Below the pieces are notes generated by a model. The model had not been told where the DNA came from and made no database searches. It worked only from the letters and a program-made list of their open reading frames with translations. Position numbers and translations under genes: made by a program. A stretch of DNA of 64,000 bases from an uncultured Bacteroidia bacterium (GTDB lineage Bacteria; Bacteroidota; Bacteroidia; Bacteroidales; F082): contig CACYHP010000002.1 of assembly GCA_902774295.1 (NCBI GenBank), positions 1 to 64,000 of the forward strand, written 5' to 3'. Positions 1 through 8,828 of this stretch are shown one piece after another; the stretch's first letter is position 1; each line of letters opens with the position of its first letter.

Positions 1-140
1 GACTTAATGTTTTGAACACCACTAAGTTACTAAAAATCAGCGATATGTGCAACTTTTTACTCATATTTATCAACTTAAATTAATTCCGCCAACGGGTTAT
101 TTTATTAAGTTTTAAAAAAACTTGCAAAAATACAAAAAAA
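1..140. other. Left-edge intergenic region with outward promoter
   Basis: This AT-rich stretch holds no convincing reading frame. Read on the minus strand it contains a TATTTTTG element (125-132), the -7 box of a Bacteroidetes promoter. It would drive a gene lying beyond the left end of the window, so the region is probably that gene's 5' leader. The NUDIX gene ends just to its right, also on the minus strand. Confidence 0.45.
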
Positions 141-746
141 CTATAATGCAAGAATAATTTTTGGCACTAAAGTTTTTAATGAATCAAAAGTATTTTTTTC
201 AAACTCATTAACTCCTTCTTTATCAACAAGATAGACCTTAGTTATACCCTCTTCGGTCTGCGGAATATTTTTCATTCCGGAGGCTGTTTTCATCAGATAC
301 CAACTGGTCTTTTTTATGGTCCATTGGTCGTTTAAAAGATAGCAATGCCAAGTGGCAGGCAGTTCTTGAATGATTTCGAGATCGGTGATTCCTGTCTCCT
401 CCTCCACTTCGCGCAAGGCGGCGACTTCCGGGCTCTCTCCTTTTTCTATATGTCCCTTCGGAAGGTCAGGGATGCCGTTTCGTTCGATTGCTACAAACTT
501 ATTGTCAATAATCACCACTCCACCGGCAGCGGGCGCCTGACGGAAAATGTTTTTTATCGCGGAAGCGAGATTTTCGCCGTCAACATCACCCAAATCAAGG
601 TCTTCAGCCGTCGCATCATCAAGCCAATGCCTGATTTTTGCAACCAAATCGTCACAATTTTTAACACCTTTATTATCAAGTGATAACAAATTTTCGCAAA
701 AATTATTTGCTGTCAGTTTCCGATTATTACAAAAAAGTCTGTACAT
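141..746 (-). CDS. NUDIX hydrolase family protein
   Basis: Predicted pyrophosphohydrolase of nucleoside-diphosphate-linked substrates, 201 residues from the ATG at 746 (an in-frame GTG at 752 is also possible). The Nudix box G-x5-E-x7-REVEEETG is intact at about residues 98-119, supplying the Mg2+-binding glutamates. The N-terminal 70 residues precede the Nudix fold and are not recognisable. The gene is divergent from pyrE with only 23 bp between the two ATGs, so the promoters must overlap. The substrate cannot be told from the sequence. The pairing with pyrE suggests a nucleotide housekeeping role, but that is inference. Confidence 0.85.
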   Translation of the reverse strand: MYRLFCNNRKLTANNFCENLLSLDNKGVKNCDDLVAKIRHWLDDATAEDLDLGDVDGENLASAIKNIFRQAPAAGGVVIIDNKFVAIERNGIPDLPKGHIEKGESPEVAALREVEEETGITDLEIIQELPATWHCYLLNDQWTIKKTSWYLMKTASGMKNIPQTEEGITKVYLVDKEGVNEFEKNTFDSLKTLVPKIILAL

Positions 747-749
747 TTG
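742..749 (+). promoter_or_regulatory. -7 element for pyrE
   Basis: TACATTTG matches the TAnnTTTG -7 consensus and lies about 20 bp before the pyrE ATG. It overlaps the start codon region of the divergent NUDIX gene, so transcription of the two genes may interfere. Confidence 0.55.
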
Positions 750-769
750 CACAAAAATTTAGTTGATAT

Positions 770-1420
770 ATGAACGAGAAAGATACCGCTTTAGCATTAG
801 CGAATTTTCTGCTGCAAATTAAAGCAATAAAATTGAATCCTGCAAGTCCTTTTACATGGGCAAGCGGATTAAAGTCGCCTATTTACTGCGACAACCGTAT
901 CACTTTGTCGTATCCTAACATCAGGACATTCATCCGCGAGGCTTTCGTGAGAATGTGCACTGAGCGTTACGGCAAGCCTGAACTCATCGCCGGTGTTGCT
1001 ACAGGCGGCATCCCGCAGGGCGCATTGGTGGCTCAAGAGCTGGGTCTTCCATTCTGCTACGTCCGCTCAGAGGCTAAGTCACACGGCTTGAACAACCAGG
1101 TTGAAGGCATCGTCCCACAAGGCGCTTCGGTGGTGGTGATTGAGGACCTCGTTTCTACAGGGAAATCAAGTCTCGCAGCTGTTGAGGCATTACGCGAGAA
1201 AGGCGCTAACGTGAAAGGCATGATGGCAATATTCACCTATCAGCTCGACGCTGCAGCAGAGGCATTCAAAAAAGCCAACTGCGACCTCGTGACCATCAGC
1301 AATTACGAGGCTTTGATAAAGAAAGCCGTTGAAGAAAACTACGTGAGCGACGACCAGATGCAGAGCCTGATGGAATGGAGAAAGAGCCCGCAAGCATGGT
1401 CTGATGCTCATTTAGTTTAA
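770..1420 (+). CDS. pyrE: Orotate phosphoribosyltransferase
   Basis: Converts orotate and PRPP to orotidine 5'-monophosphate in pyrimidine synthesis; cytosolic. It has 216 residues, the usual length. The PRPP-binding signature VVVIEDLVSTGKSS is at about residues 121-134 with the acidic pair E125-D126. The flexible-loop region with KSHG (about 103-106) is also present. It has its own promoter at 742-749. The next gene on the same strand is the SRPBCC protein after about 130 bp of repetitive AT-rich DNA, an order I know from other Bacteroidetes. Confidence 0.97.
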   Translation: MNEKDTALALANFLLQIKAIKLNPASPFTWASGLKSPIYCDNRITLSYPNIRTFIREAFVRMCTERYGKPELIAGVATGGIPQGALVAQELGLPFCYVRSEAKSHGLNNQVEGIVPQGASVVVIEDLVSTGKSSLAAVEALREKGANVKGMMAIFTYQLDAAAEAFKKANCDLVTISNYEALIKKAVEENYVSDDQMQSLMEWRKSPQAWSDAHLV

Positions 1421-1475
1421 AGTTTAGAGTGTAGAGTTTAGAGTAGTTTTAAAGTTAAAAAGTTTAAAGAGTTTT
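1421..1475. repeat. Simple TTTAGAG/TTAAAG tandem repeat
   Basis: Imperfect tandem copies of AGTTTAGAG followed by AGTTAAA/AGTTTAAAG units lie directly after pyrE. Related words occur at 14521-14550 (inside prmC) and 29756-29780. No hairpin or terminator is evident here. Confidence 0.6.
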
Positions 1476-1549
1476 TGGAAGAAAATTTTTTAGTTTTTTA
1501 AATAGATTTTATTAAGATTTTGAGCCGTAAGGCGACCCTAAAAAATATC

Positions 1550-1939
1550 ATGTTAATTCAGTCAGAATATGTTGATTGCAGCAAGAGCGAGCAGGAGTTT
1601 TTCGCTTTGATGAGCGATATGAGAAACATCCCTGCGCTGCTGCCTGAACAGATCATCAACGTGAATGCCGACGAGGACAACCTCTCGTTCACAGTGCAAG
1701 GCATGGGCAGCTTAGCTCTTCGCGTAAGCCAGAGAATAACCTACAGCCTGATACAGCTGGTGCCAGTCGGGAAGACCCCGTTCCAGTTCGTGTTAAGCAT
1801 AAAGATTGCAGGACTTGGCAACAACTGCCGCGTGATGTATGAAATCGACGCCGAGCTCAACCCGCTCATGTCGATGATGGCAAAACGCCCGCTTCAGAAC
1901 CTCGTCAACATGATGGCGGAAAAAACTGTAACTCTTTAA
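1550..1939 (+). CDS. SRPBCC (START-like) family protein
   Basis: A 129-residue protein of the SRPBCC/polyketide-cyclase-like fold as found next to pyrE in many Bacteroidetes. The features match that group: an N-terminal segment ESEYVDCSKSEQ-like leading into a helix (FALMSDMRNIPALLPEQI), alternating beta strands, and a C-terminal helix LQNLVNMMAEKTVTL that would close the hydrophobic cavity. I chose ATG 1550 over the upstream TTG at 1520 because family members start at about this point. Its function is unknown. The 3' end overlaps the convergent birA gene by 35 bp. Confidence 0.75.
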   Translation: MLIQSEYVDCSKSEQEFFALMSDMRNIPALLPEQIINVNADEDNLSFTVQGMGSLALRVSQRITYSLIQLVPVGKTPFQFVLSIKIAGLGNNCRVMYEIDAELNPLMSMMAKRPLQNLVNMMAEKTVTL

Positions 1940-2657
1940 CGTCACAAACGATTTCGGCTCCTTCTTTGTCATGAAGAAGGAGTCGTCCGTATTTATCAAA
2001 ACCTCTGATAATCATAGATTTAACCTGATTTCGATAAAAATAATCCGACCAGATACCAAAACGATACGACCTCGAAACGTATTTTTCGTTTATCTCATTC
2101 TGATTTTCTTTATAACGAAGACTTTCAACTTTAGTCTTAATATTAAAAACCAATAGATTCAATAGGTCATCAAGCTCAAAATCCCGACCAGAAATCATCT
2201 TCAGAGATATCGGATTAGGAATATCCTTTGAAAACTCTATCTGATTGACATTCAAGCCTATACCGATGATAGAAACGCCCATCATACGGCCTTCGATGGT
2301 GTTTTGAATCAACATGCCCGCAAGCTTCTTGTCACCGAAATAAATATCGTTGGGCCACTTGATGAAAAGTCGTTTATCATCAACAAATTGCGACAATGTC
2401 TCGACAATCGCCACCGACACTGCCTGTGATATCTTAAACTGGTTCTCGGCTTCCAAGAAATTGACATTTAATGCGATACTAAAAAGCAGATTCTTTCCTG
2501 CCTCACTCTCCCACCGGTTTTTATCCATCCCGCGACCTGCAGTCTGATGAGCGGCAACGACGACCATGTCCGAAATGTCATTGTTTTCGGAAATTTTGTC
2601 ATACAGAAAAACATTCGTCGAATTTATTTCATCAAAATGCAAAATTTTTATCGCCAT
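1905..2657 (-). CDS. birA: Biotin--[acetyl-CoA-carboxylase] ligase
   Basis: Attaches biotin to biotin-dependent carboxylases by way of biotinyl-5'-AMP. The catalytic domain shows the family landmarks: STN near the N-terminus, HQTAGRGMDKNRW for the biotin/ATP loop (family GRGxxxRxW), KWPNDIY and KLAGMLIQ (family KWPNDxxxxxKxxGxL), and GIGLNVNQ. The N-terminal DNA-binding domain of E. coli BirA is absent, so this is a group I ligase without repressor function. ATG 2657 is preferred to the in-frame TTG at 2663. The last 35 bp overlap the convergent SRPBCC gene. Confidence 0.93.
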   Translation of the reverse strand: MAIKILHFDEINSTNVFLYDKISENNDISDMVVVAAHQTAGRGMDKNRWESEAGKNLLFSIALNVNFLEAENQFKISQAVSVAIVETLSQFVDDKRLFIKWPNDIYFGDKKLAGMLIQNTIEGRMMGVSIIGIGLNVNQIEFSKDIPNPISLKMISGRDFELDDLLNLLVFNIKTKVESLRYKENQNEINEKYVSRSYRFGIWSDYFYRNQVKSMIIRGFDKYGRLLLHDKEGAEIVCDVKELQFFPPSC

Positions 2658-2740
2658 CGTCAATCATCAGTTTTTACAAAGAAAACACAAAAATAAATAA
2701 TTTTTATCAATCATATATCAATCGCTTCAAATATATTGAT

Positions 2741-2748
2741 TATCTTTG
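2741..2748 (+). promoter_or_regulatory. -7 element for rsfS-ftsH-LUD
   Basis: TATCTTTG, an exact TAnnTTTG match, lies 17 bp before the rsfS ATG at 2766. It is the only such element seen upstream of this three-gene run. Confidence 0.6.
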
Positions 2749-2765
2749 CAAAAATTTTTCAATTT

Positions 2766-3137
2766 ATGAGAATTAGACACGAAAACGACAATACAGAAGA
2801 GGTCTTAAACTGCATCGTTGAGACCATGTTAGAGGCAAAGGCACAAGAGGTTACATCATTGAATTTGAAAGAGTTACACTCAGCAGTAACCGATTATTTC
2901 GTGATTTGCCATGCTCAATCGAAGACTCAAGTAAACGCCATCGCGGAGAAGATTATCGACAACGTCCGCAACAAACTCCACGTACATGTCTATCATGAAG
3001 AAGGTTTTGAAAATTCGGAATGGATTTTGTTGGATTATGTTGACGTGGTGGTTCATGTTTTTCTCGCCGAAAAACGCAATTTCTTCCAGCTGGAGGAATT
3101 ATGGGCCGACGCGGAGAAGAAAGTTTACGAAGATTGA
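2766..3137 (+). CDS. rsfS: Ribosome silencing factor
   Basis: RsfS (Iojap/DUF143) binds ribosomal protein uL14 and blocks subunit joining when nutrients are short. The 123-residue protein shows the family pattern: an N-terminal helix (EVLNCIVETMLEAKA), the strand pair TDYFVICHAQSKTQVNAIAE, and the conserved W-x-LLDYVDVVVHVF block. ATG 2766 is chosen over 2736 because it begins MRIRHEND and follows a promoter element. The stop lies 20 bp before the chosen ftsH start, so the two genes are probably cotranscribed. Confidence 0.93.
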   Translation: MRIRHENDNTEEVLNCIVETMLEAKAQEVTSLNLKELHSAVTDYFVICHAQSKTQVNAIAEKIIDNVRNKLHVHVYHEEGFENSEWILLDYVDVVVHVFLAEKRNFFQLEELWADAEKKVYED

Positions 3138-3157
3138 TAACAGATAAAAGAAAAAAG

Positions 3158-5125
3158 ATGGCAGAAATCAACAACAAGCCAAAGAAAAAAATCGGTTTTT
3201 ATTGGGTTTACATAGTCCTGATAGCGTTTTTCTTAGGCTCGATTATTTTCAACAGCACAAGTTCGACGAAGACGACAACGTTGCCTGAGCTCAGCAAGAT
3301 GCTCAAAGACGGCGATGTCGAAAAAATAGAGCTGGTGAACGGCAAGACAGCCGAGATTTACCTCAACGAACAAGGTATAAGGAAATATTTCCCTAACGAG
3401 ACTCATCAGTCGTTCGGGAAGTCGCCTAACTACACCCTCAACGTTTCGGAAGACCGTCTTTACACTAAGATGGACGAGGCGCAGCAAGGGATGGCGAACC
3501 CTGTCGAGGTGACACCTGTCGAGCGTCATAACTGGACGGGAGAGATCATCAGCTGGGTGCTTCCGCTGGTGCTTATAGTGGTGTTTTGGGTTATCATCAT
3601 GCGCCGTATGGGCAGTGGTTCAGGAGGCATGGGCGGCGGACAGATATTCAGCATAGGAAAATCGAAGGCACAGCTTTACGACCAGGAGAAAGACACTAAG
3701 ACCACCTTTAAAGACGTGGCTGGTCTTGAAGAAGCCAAGGAAGAGGTGATGGAAATCGTCGACTTCCTTAAGAATCCTAACAGATACACACGTCTGGGCG
3801 GTAAGATCCCGAAGGGTGTGCTGCTCGTAGGCCCTCCAGGCACTGGTAAGACTCTGTTGGCGAAATCTGTCGCTGGCGAGGCTAACGTGCCATTCTTCAG
3901 CATCTCGGGTTCCGACTTCGTGGAGATGTTTGTGGGCGTCGGCGCCTCGCGTGTGCGAGACCTCTTCAAACAGGCTAAAGAGAAATCACCTTGTATCATA
4001 TTCATCGACGAGATTGACGCCATCGGTCGCGCGAGAGGCAAAAACATAGTGAGCGGCGGCAACGACGAGCGCGAGAGCACCCTCAACCAGCTGCTTACCG
4101 AGATGGACGGCTTCGGGACGAACTCAGGCGTCATAGTGCTGGCAGCCACCAACCGTGCCGATATCCTCGACAAGGCTCTGATGCGTGCAGGCCGTTTCGA
4201 CCGCCAGATTTACGTCGAGCTCCCTGACCTCAACGGCCGTCGTGAGATATTCGAAGTGCACATGCGCGGGCTGAAACTCAGCAACGACGTCGACAAGGAA
4301 TTCCTGGCAAAACAGACACCAGGCTTCTCGGGTGCCGACATCGCCAACGTATGCAACGAGGCAGCATTGATAGCTGCACGCCGCAACAAAGACAGCATTG
4401 AAAAACAAGACTTCTTGGACGCCATCGACCGTATCGTGGGCGGACTTGAGAAGAAGAACTCGGTGATAACACAATCGGAGAAGAAAGTGATAGCATTCCA
4501 CGAGGCTGGACACGCCACCACGAGCTGGATGCTTGAACACGCTCATCCGTTGGTGAAAGTGACCATCGTCCCGAGAGGCAAGGCACTCGGCGCGGCTTGG
4601 TACTTACCTGATGAGCGACAGATCACAACCAAAGAACAGATGTACCATGAGATGATTGCGACCCTCGGTGGCCGCGCCGCAGAACAAATCATCTTCGGAC
4701 AGATATCGACAGGTGCATTGAACGACCTCGAGAAGGTGTCGAAACAAGCCCACGCCATGGTGATGTACTACGGCTTGGACGAGGCTATCGGCAACGTGAG
4801 TTACTACGACTCGACAGGCCAGCAGGACTATGCGTTCACCAAGCCTTTCAGTGAGAAGACAGCCGAGAAGATTGACGCCGAGGTGAGCAAGATCATCGAG
4901 AGCGCCTATCAAGAGGCACTGCGCATCCTGAACGAGCATAAAGACGGTCTCACACAGCTCGCCGAGAAGCTCATCGACCAGGAAGTAATCTTCACCGACG
5001 ACCTCGTGTCTATCTTCGGCGAACGTCCGTGGAAACGCGAAGAGAGAGCTTTCTCAAGACGTAAAGAAGAACAGCCGGAAGATAACGGACAGTCGTTTAA
5101 CCCAGAAAACACTACAATAGCATAA
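3158..5125 (+). CDS. ftsH: ATP-dependent zinc metalloprotease FtsH
   Basis: Membrane-anchored AAA+ protease that degrades membrane and regulatory proteins; 655 residues from ATG 3158. Order of parts: membrane segment 1 (about 12-31), an extracytoplasmic FtsH_ext domain, membrane segment 2 (about 130-149), then a glycine-rich linker. The AAA+ domain has Walker A GPPGTGKT (about 225-232), Walker [10 protein letters not shown] (about 280) and the second region of homology [20 protein letters not shown]. The protease domain has zinc motif HEAGH (about 448). An upstream in-frame ATG at 3101 lies inside rsfS and is unlikely. The stop overlaps the next ATG by one base (TAATG). Confidence 0.97.
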   Translation: MAEINNKPKKKIGFYWVYIVLIAFFLGSIIFNSTSSTKTTTLPELSKMLKDGDVEKIELVNGKTAEIYLNEQGIRKYFPNETHQSFGKSPNYTLNVSEDRLYTKMDEAQQGMANPVEVTPVERHNWTGEIISWVLPLVLIVVFWVIIMRRMGSGSGGMGGGQIFSIGKSKAQLYDQEKDTKTTFKDVAGLEEAKEEVMEIVDFLKNPNRYTRLGGKIPKGVLLVGPPGTGKTLLAKSVAGEANVPFFSISGSDFVEMFVGVGASRVRDLFKQAKEKSPCIIFIDEIDAIGRARGKNIVSGGNDERESTLNQLLTEMDGFGTNSGVIVLAATNRADILDKALMRAGRFDRQIYVELPDLNGRREIFEVHMRGLKLSNDVDKEFLAKQTPGFSGADIANVCNEAALIAARRNKDSIEKQDFLDAIDRIVGGLEKKNSVITQSEKKVIAFHEAGHATTSWMLEHAHPLVKVTIVPRGKALGAAWYLPDERQITTKEQMYHEMIATLGGRAAEQIIFGQISTGALNDLEKVSKQAHAMVMYYGLDEAIGNVSYYDSTGQQDYAFTKPFSEKTAEKIDAEVSKIIESAYQEALRILNEHKDGLTQLAEKLIDQEVIFTDDLVSIFGERPWKREERAFSRRKEEQPEDNGQSFNPENTTIA

Positions 5126-5796
5126 TGAAAGTATTCTCGTTCGGCAATCTCAGTGAGCGCACCAACAAGGAGCAGATTCTTGCGAAAGTGCGTGAAGCCG
5201 TGATGGCTAAGGACGAGAAGCTATTTTCCGACGTCAACATGCAGGTCGACACCTGGACACCTTTCAAAGAGGAAGACGGTGCCGACTTCACTTTTGTGGA
5301 GCGTTTTAAAGACAATGGCGGCATCTTCGTTTATTTCGAGAGCAACAACGACTTCATCGAGGCGATGAAGCAGTTTATCGTTGAGAACCAGTGGGAGCCG
5401 TTGTGCAGCACCAGCATGAAGATGGAGTCTGTTTTCAAAGACTCAGGCATTGAGCTGTGCAACGATTATGCCACCAGCCGAAAGAAGACCGTGAGCATCG
5501 TCGACTGCGAGTGCCTGATAGCACAGACAGGAAGCGTAGTGGTGACCGACACATGCGCGGGGTCGCGAGCAGCCTATTCCAACGCCGACGTGCTTTTGGT
5601 TTACGCCTCACCCAGTCAGATAGTGGCGAGCATGAAAGACGCCATCAAACTTTTAAAGGAAAAATATCCAAAACACAAGCCATCCGAGACCGTCATCATC
5701 AGCGGTCCAAGCAAGAGCATCGAGATTGACAACCAGCTTGTCATCGGTGCACAAGGCATCCGCCAGATAGCGCTGTTCTTAGTGGAAGAGGAATAG
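5125..5796 (+). CDS. LUD domain (LutC/YkgG-like) protein
   Basis: A 223-residue protein of the LUD fold, the family that includes LutB/LutC of lactate oxidation. The characteristic C-terminal blocks are present: a strand then IAQTGSVVV (family aeTGtl), a segment PSQIVASMKDA, and VIISGPSKSIEIDNQLVIGAQG (family tGpSrTaDIe...GvhGp), although the usual R-T-A-D-I is changed to K-S-I-E-I. No cysteine cluster for iron-sulfur centres is seen. It is translationally coupled to ftsH (1 bp overlap). The role of this standalone LUD protein behind ftsH is not known. Confidence 0.8.
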   Translation: MKVFSFGNLSERTNKEQILAKVREAVMAKDEKLFSDVNMQVDTWTPFKEEDGADFTFVERFKDNGGIFVYFESNNDFIEAMKQFIVENQWEPLCSTSMKMESVFKDSGIELCNDYATSRKKTVSIVDCECLIAQTGSVVVTDTCAGSRAAYSNADVLLVYASPSQIVASMKDAIKLLKEKYPKHKPSETVIISGPSKSIEIDNQLVIGAQGIRQIALFLVEEE

Positions 5797-5838
5797 TGGC
5801 TTTTTTATTCTGGTTAATCAATCTTTTTATTTTAACAT

Positions 5839-5933
5839 AAAAAACCTCGCTTAAGGGCTTACGCCCTAATGCTTATTAACTTATCAGGAGTACCCTCTAC
5901 CCTTGTATCTAATAAGCTTAGCGAGGATTTTTT
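5839..5933. ncRNA. Multi-stem structured element / terminator
   Basis: About 95 bp that can fold as a closed multibranch structure. The outer stem is CCTCGCT (5845-5851) with AGCGAGG (5920-5926). Inside are a tight hairpin GGGC-TTAC-GCCC (5855-5866) and a second stem GCTTATTA (5871-5878) with TAATAAGC (5910-5917), enclosing a small GGAG-TACC-CTCT hairpin. It is flanked by A6 on the left and T6 on the right, so it could end transcription in either direction. The complexity exceeds that of a simple terminator. It may be a small RNA or a mobile palindrome; I cannot assign a known family. Confidence 0.4.
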
Positions 5934-5959
5934 AAACGATGCATTCACTAATTAAAAAA

Positions 5960-5985
5960 GAGGTGGCTAAAAATTTAACCACCTC
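5960..5985 (-). terminator. Terminator of valS
   Basis: Stem GAGGTGG / CCACCTC with an AT-rich extended stem (CTAAA / TTTAA), preceded on the plus strand by A5. That A run reads as a U tract on the minus strand, just past the valS stop. Confidence 0.7.
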
Positions 5986-6063
5986 CTTAAAAGCATATCT
6001 CTGTATCTTCTTTTCTAAATAATTCATTCTAAAACGGAACGAAACGAGGAATATAAGAAAGTG

Positions 6064-8691
6064 TTACTTTTTCATCGCTGCCATCTGCTGTTCAATAACA
6101 GCAATCTTAGCTTCAGCGTCGGCTTTTTTCTTGCGTTCCTTGTCAACCACAGCGGCTGGTGCTCCGTTGACGAACTTCTCGTTAGAGAGCTTCGCCTCGA
6201 CAGACTTCAAGAAACCTTGAGCATATTTCAACTCCTCTTCGAGTTTCTTCAACTCAGCTTCGGTATCGACGGAGTCGGTCACAGGAATGAAATACTCCTT
6301 CGAGCGCACGAGGAATCCGAATGCGTCGGCTGGCTTCTCGGTAGTGTAAGTTATTGTCTTAACGTTAGTTAACTTCTCTATGATGCAGTCAAAGTCTTTA
6401 TTTGCAGTGCCATTGTCGATGACCACCAGATCCAATGCCTCTTTGAACGAGATATTCTTCTCGGCGCGAATCTTACGGATGTTGTTGATGACATCCATGG
6501 TGAAGTCGAACTGTGCAAGCACTTGGTTATCAATCTCTTTCTGTTTAGGCTGCTGTGCAATGATGATATCGTCGCCTTCGTTGCGCTCGTTGAGGTTATG
6601 ATAAATCTCTTCGGTGATGAACGGCATGAACGGATGCAGGAGCTTCATCAGGTTCTCGAAGAAAGTGACTGTAGCTCTGTATGTTACGCCGTCGACTGCC
6701 TGTTCCATCGGGGCTTTCACCATCTCGAGATACCATGAGCAGAAGTCGTCCCAAGTGAGCTTGTAGACGCCCATCAAGGCATCGGAGAGACGGTATTTCT
6801 CGAAGTTGTCGTTCATCTCGGCGAGAACCTGGTTGTAACGAGCATCGAACCATTTCACGGCCATCTTGGCGGTGTCAGGCTGTGGTGCGTTTTCGTCTAC
6901 ATTCCAGCCGCGGACCAAACGGAGAGCGTTCCAAATCTTGTTGCAGAAATTACGTCCCTGCTCGCAGAGTGCCACGTCGAACAAGATGTCGTTTCCAGCC
7001 GGAGCTGAGAGCAGCATTCCCATACGGACGCCGTCAGCGCCGTAGTTCTCAATGAGCTCAATCGGATCAGGAGAGTTTCCTAATGATTTCGACATCTTAC
7101 GGCCGAGCTTGTCACGCACGATACCGGTGAAATAGACGTTGCCGAAAGGCACCTTTCCTTGGTACTCCTCACCTGCCATAATCATTCTGGCAACCCAGAA
7201 GAAGATGATATCAGGAGCGGTGATGAGGTCGTTGGTCGGATAATAATATTTGAACTCGGCGTTGTTCGGGTCAAGGATGCCGTTGAACAACGAGAGAGGC
7301 CACAGCCATGAGCTGAACCATGTGTCGAGGCAGTCGCCGTCACGACGTAAGTCGCTCATAGTGAGGTTGTTATTGCCAGTCTTCTCTTTTGCGAGTTTAA
7401 GTGCTTCTTCGTCAGATTCTGCCACCACATAGCCGCCTTCAGGCAGGTAATAAGCCGGAATCTGATGTCCCCACCACAGCTGACGGCTGATGCACCAGTC
7501 TTTGATGTTCTCGAGCCAGTGGCGGTAAAGGTTGACATATTTTGCAGGATAGAACTGGATATCGCCGGTCTCGACAGGCTTCAGCGCGATCTGTGCGAGG
7601 TGTTCCATCTTGAGGAACCACTGCATTGAGAGCTTCGGCTCAATCGGGACGTTGGTACGCTCCGAATATCCCACCTTATTATTATAATCTTCAACTTTTT
7701 CGAGCAAGTCGGCTTCTTTGAGGTCGATGACGATCTGCTTACGCACTGCCTCGCGGTCCATTCCGACGTACATTCCGGCAGCCTCGCTGATGGTGGCGTC
7801 GTCGTTGAAGATATTGATAGTCTGAAGGTTATGTTTCTCACCAAGCATATAGTCGTTGACATCGTGAGCCGGGGTCACCTTCAAGCAACCTGTACCGAAC
7901 TCAATGTCGACGTATTCGTCTTCGATGACCGGAATCACGCGGTTCACCAATGGGACGATGACTTTCTTACCTCTCAGATGCTGGTTCTTCGGGTCATTCG
8001 GGTTGATACACATAGCGGTATCGCCCATGATGGTCTCAGGACGTGTTGTAGCCACGACAGCGTAGCCGTTTTCGCCTTCAATCTTATATCTCAGGTAGAA
8101 AAGTTTGCTATGTTCTTCTTTATAGATGACTTCCTCGTCGCTCAACGCTGTGAGAGCTTTCGGGTCCCAGTTGACCATACGCACGCCGCGGTAGATGAGA
8201 CCTTTTTTATAAAGGTCGCAGAACACGTGGATGACGCTCTTCGAGCGGATCTCATCCATGGTGAATGAGGTGCGTTCCCAGTCGCAGGAGCAGCCGAGTT
8301 TGCGGAGCTGTTTCAAAATGATTCCGCCGTGCTCGTGAGTCCAATCCCAAGCATGTTCAAGGAATTTCTCGCGTCCTATGTCGGTCTTCTTGATGCCTTG
8401 TTGAGCCAGTTTATTCACCACTTTAGCCTCTGTAGCGATAGATGCATGGTCGGTACCCGGCACCCAGCAGGCATTCTTACCCATCATTCTGGCACGGCGT
8501 ACCAATACATCCTGAATCGTGTTGTTCAACATGTGACCCATGTGAAGCACGCCTGTCACATTCGGAGGCGGAATCACGATGGTGTAAGGTTCACGTTCAT
8601 CAGGAGTGGAGTGAAAATAATTCTTTTTCATCCAGTGCTCGTACCATTTCTCTTCTGTGGTCTGCGGACTATATTTGCTCGATAATTCCAT
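6064..8691 (-). CDS. valS: Valine--tRNA ligase
   Basis: Charges tRNA-Val; class I synthetase of 875 residues, normal length. The HIGH motif is HMGH at residues 50-53 (in [13 protein letters not shown]) and the KMSKS loop is KMSKS at about residue 533 ([14 protein letters not shown]). The CP1 editing region lies between, with [12 protein letters not shown]. After the anticodon-binding domain there is a C-terminal coiled coil ([18 protein letters not shown]... onward) as in bacterial ValRS. It is divergent from the peptide transporter and has its own promoter (8722-8753) and terminator (5960-5985). Confidence 0.98.
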   Translation of the reverse strand: MELSSKYSPQTTEEKWYEHWMKKNYFHSTPDEREPYTIVIPPPNVTGVLHMGHMLNNTIQDVLVRRARMMGKNACWVPGTDHASIATEAKVVNKLAQQGIKKTDIGREKFLEHAWDWTHEHGGIILKQLRKLGCSCDWERTSFTMDEIRSKSVIHVFCDLYKKGLIYRGVRMVNWDPKALTALSDEEVIYKEEHSKLFYLRYKIEGENGYAVVATTRPETIMGDTAMCINPNDPKNQHLRGKKVIVPLVNRVIPVIEDEYVDIEFGTGCLKVTPAHDVNDYMLGEKHNLQTINIFNDDATISEAAGMYVGMDREAVRKQIVIDLKEADLLEKVEDYNNKVGYSERTNVPIEPKLSMQWFLKMEHLAQIALKPVETGDIQFYPAKYVNLYRHWLENIKDWCISRQLWWGHQIPAYYLPEGGYVVAESDEEALKLAKEKTGNNNLTMSDLRRDGDCLDTWFSSWLWPLSLFNGILDPNNAEFKYYYPTNDLITAPDIIFFWVARMIMAGEEYQGKVPFGNVYFTGIVRDKLGRKMSKSLGNSPDPIELIENYGADGVRMGMLLSAPAGNDILFDVALCEQGRNFCNKIWNALRLVRGWNVDENAPQPDTAKMAVKWFDARYNQVLAEMNDNFEKYRLSDALMGVYKLTWDDFCSWYLEMVKAPMEQAVDGVTYRATVTFFENLMKLLHPFMPFITEEIYHNLNERNEGDDIIIAQQPKQKEIDNQVLAQFDFTMDVINNIRKIRAEKNISFKEALDLVVIDNGTANKDFDCIIEKLTNVKTITYTTEKPADAFGFLVRSKEYFIPVTDSVDTEAELKKLEEELKYAQGFLKSVEAKLSNEKFVNGAPAAVVDKERKKKADAEAKIAVIEQQMAAMKK

Positions 8692-8721
8692 AATAGAAAT
8701 ATAAATTCAAAATTTAAGTTG

Positions 8722-8753
8722 CAAAATTACGATTTTTCTTGTTTGCATTCAAA
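8722..8753 (-). promoter_or_regulatory. Promoter of valS
   Basis: On the minus strand, TTTG (8750-8753), a 20 bp spacer, and TAATTTTG (8722-8729) match the Bacteroidetes -33/-7 arrangement upstream of the valS ATG at 8691. Confidence 0.65.
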
Positions 8754-8770
8754 CTTTTTTATTATTTTTG
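8739..8770 (+). promoter_or_regulatory. Promoter of POT transporter
   Basis: TATTTTTG at 8763-8770 with a TTG at 8739-8741 (21 bp spacer). It interleaves with the divergent valS promoter. The leader to the ATG at 8829 is about 50 nt. Confidence 0.55.
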
Positions 8771-8828
8771 TACGATTTTTGAAATGAAAACGAGAAATAA
8801 TTCTATGTATAATTAAAATTTTAAGTTT

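Noticed and set aside
3101..3157. Longer FtsH start inside rsfS
   Set aside because: The extra 19 residues are the rsfS 3' end in another frame. The ATG at 3158 gives the usual short cytoplasmic N-terminus before the first membrane helix.
5839..5933. Possible integron attC-like site
   Set aside because: The stems are suggestive, but no GTTRRRY/RYYYAAC core boxes were found and no integrase is near.
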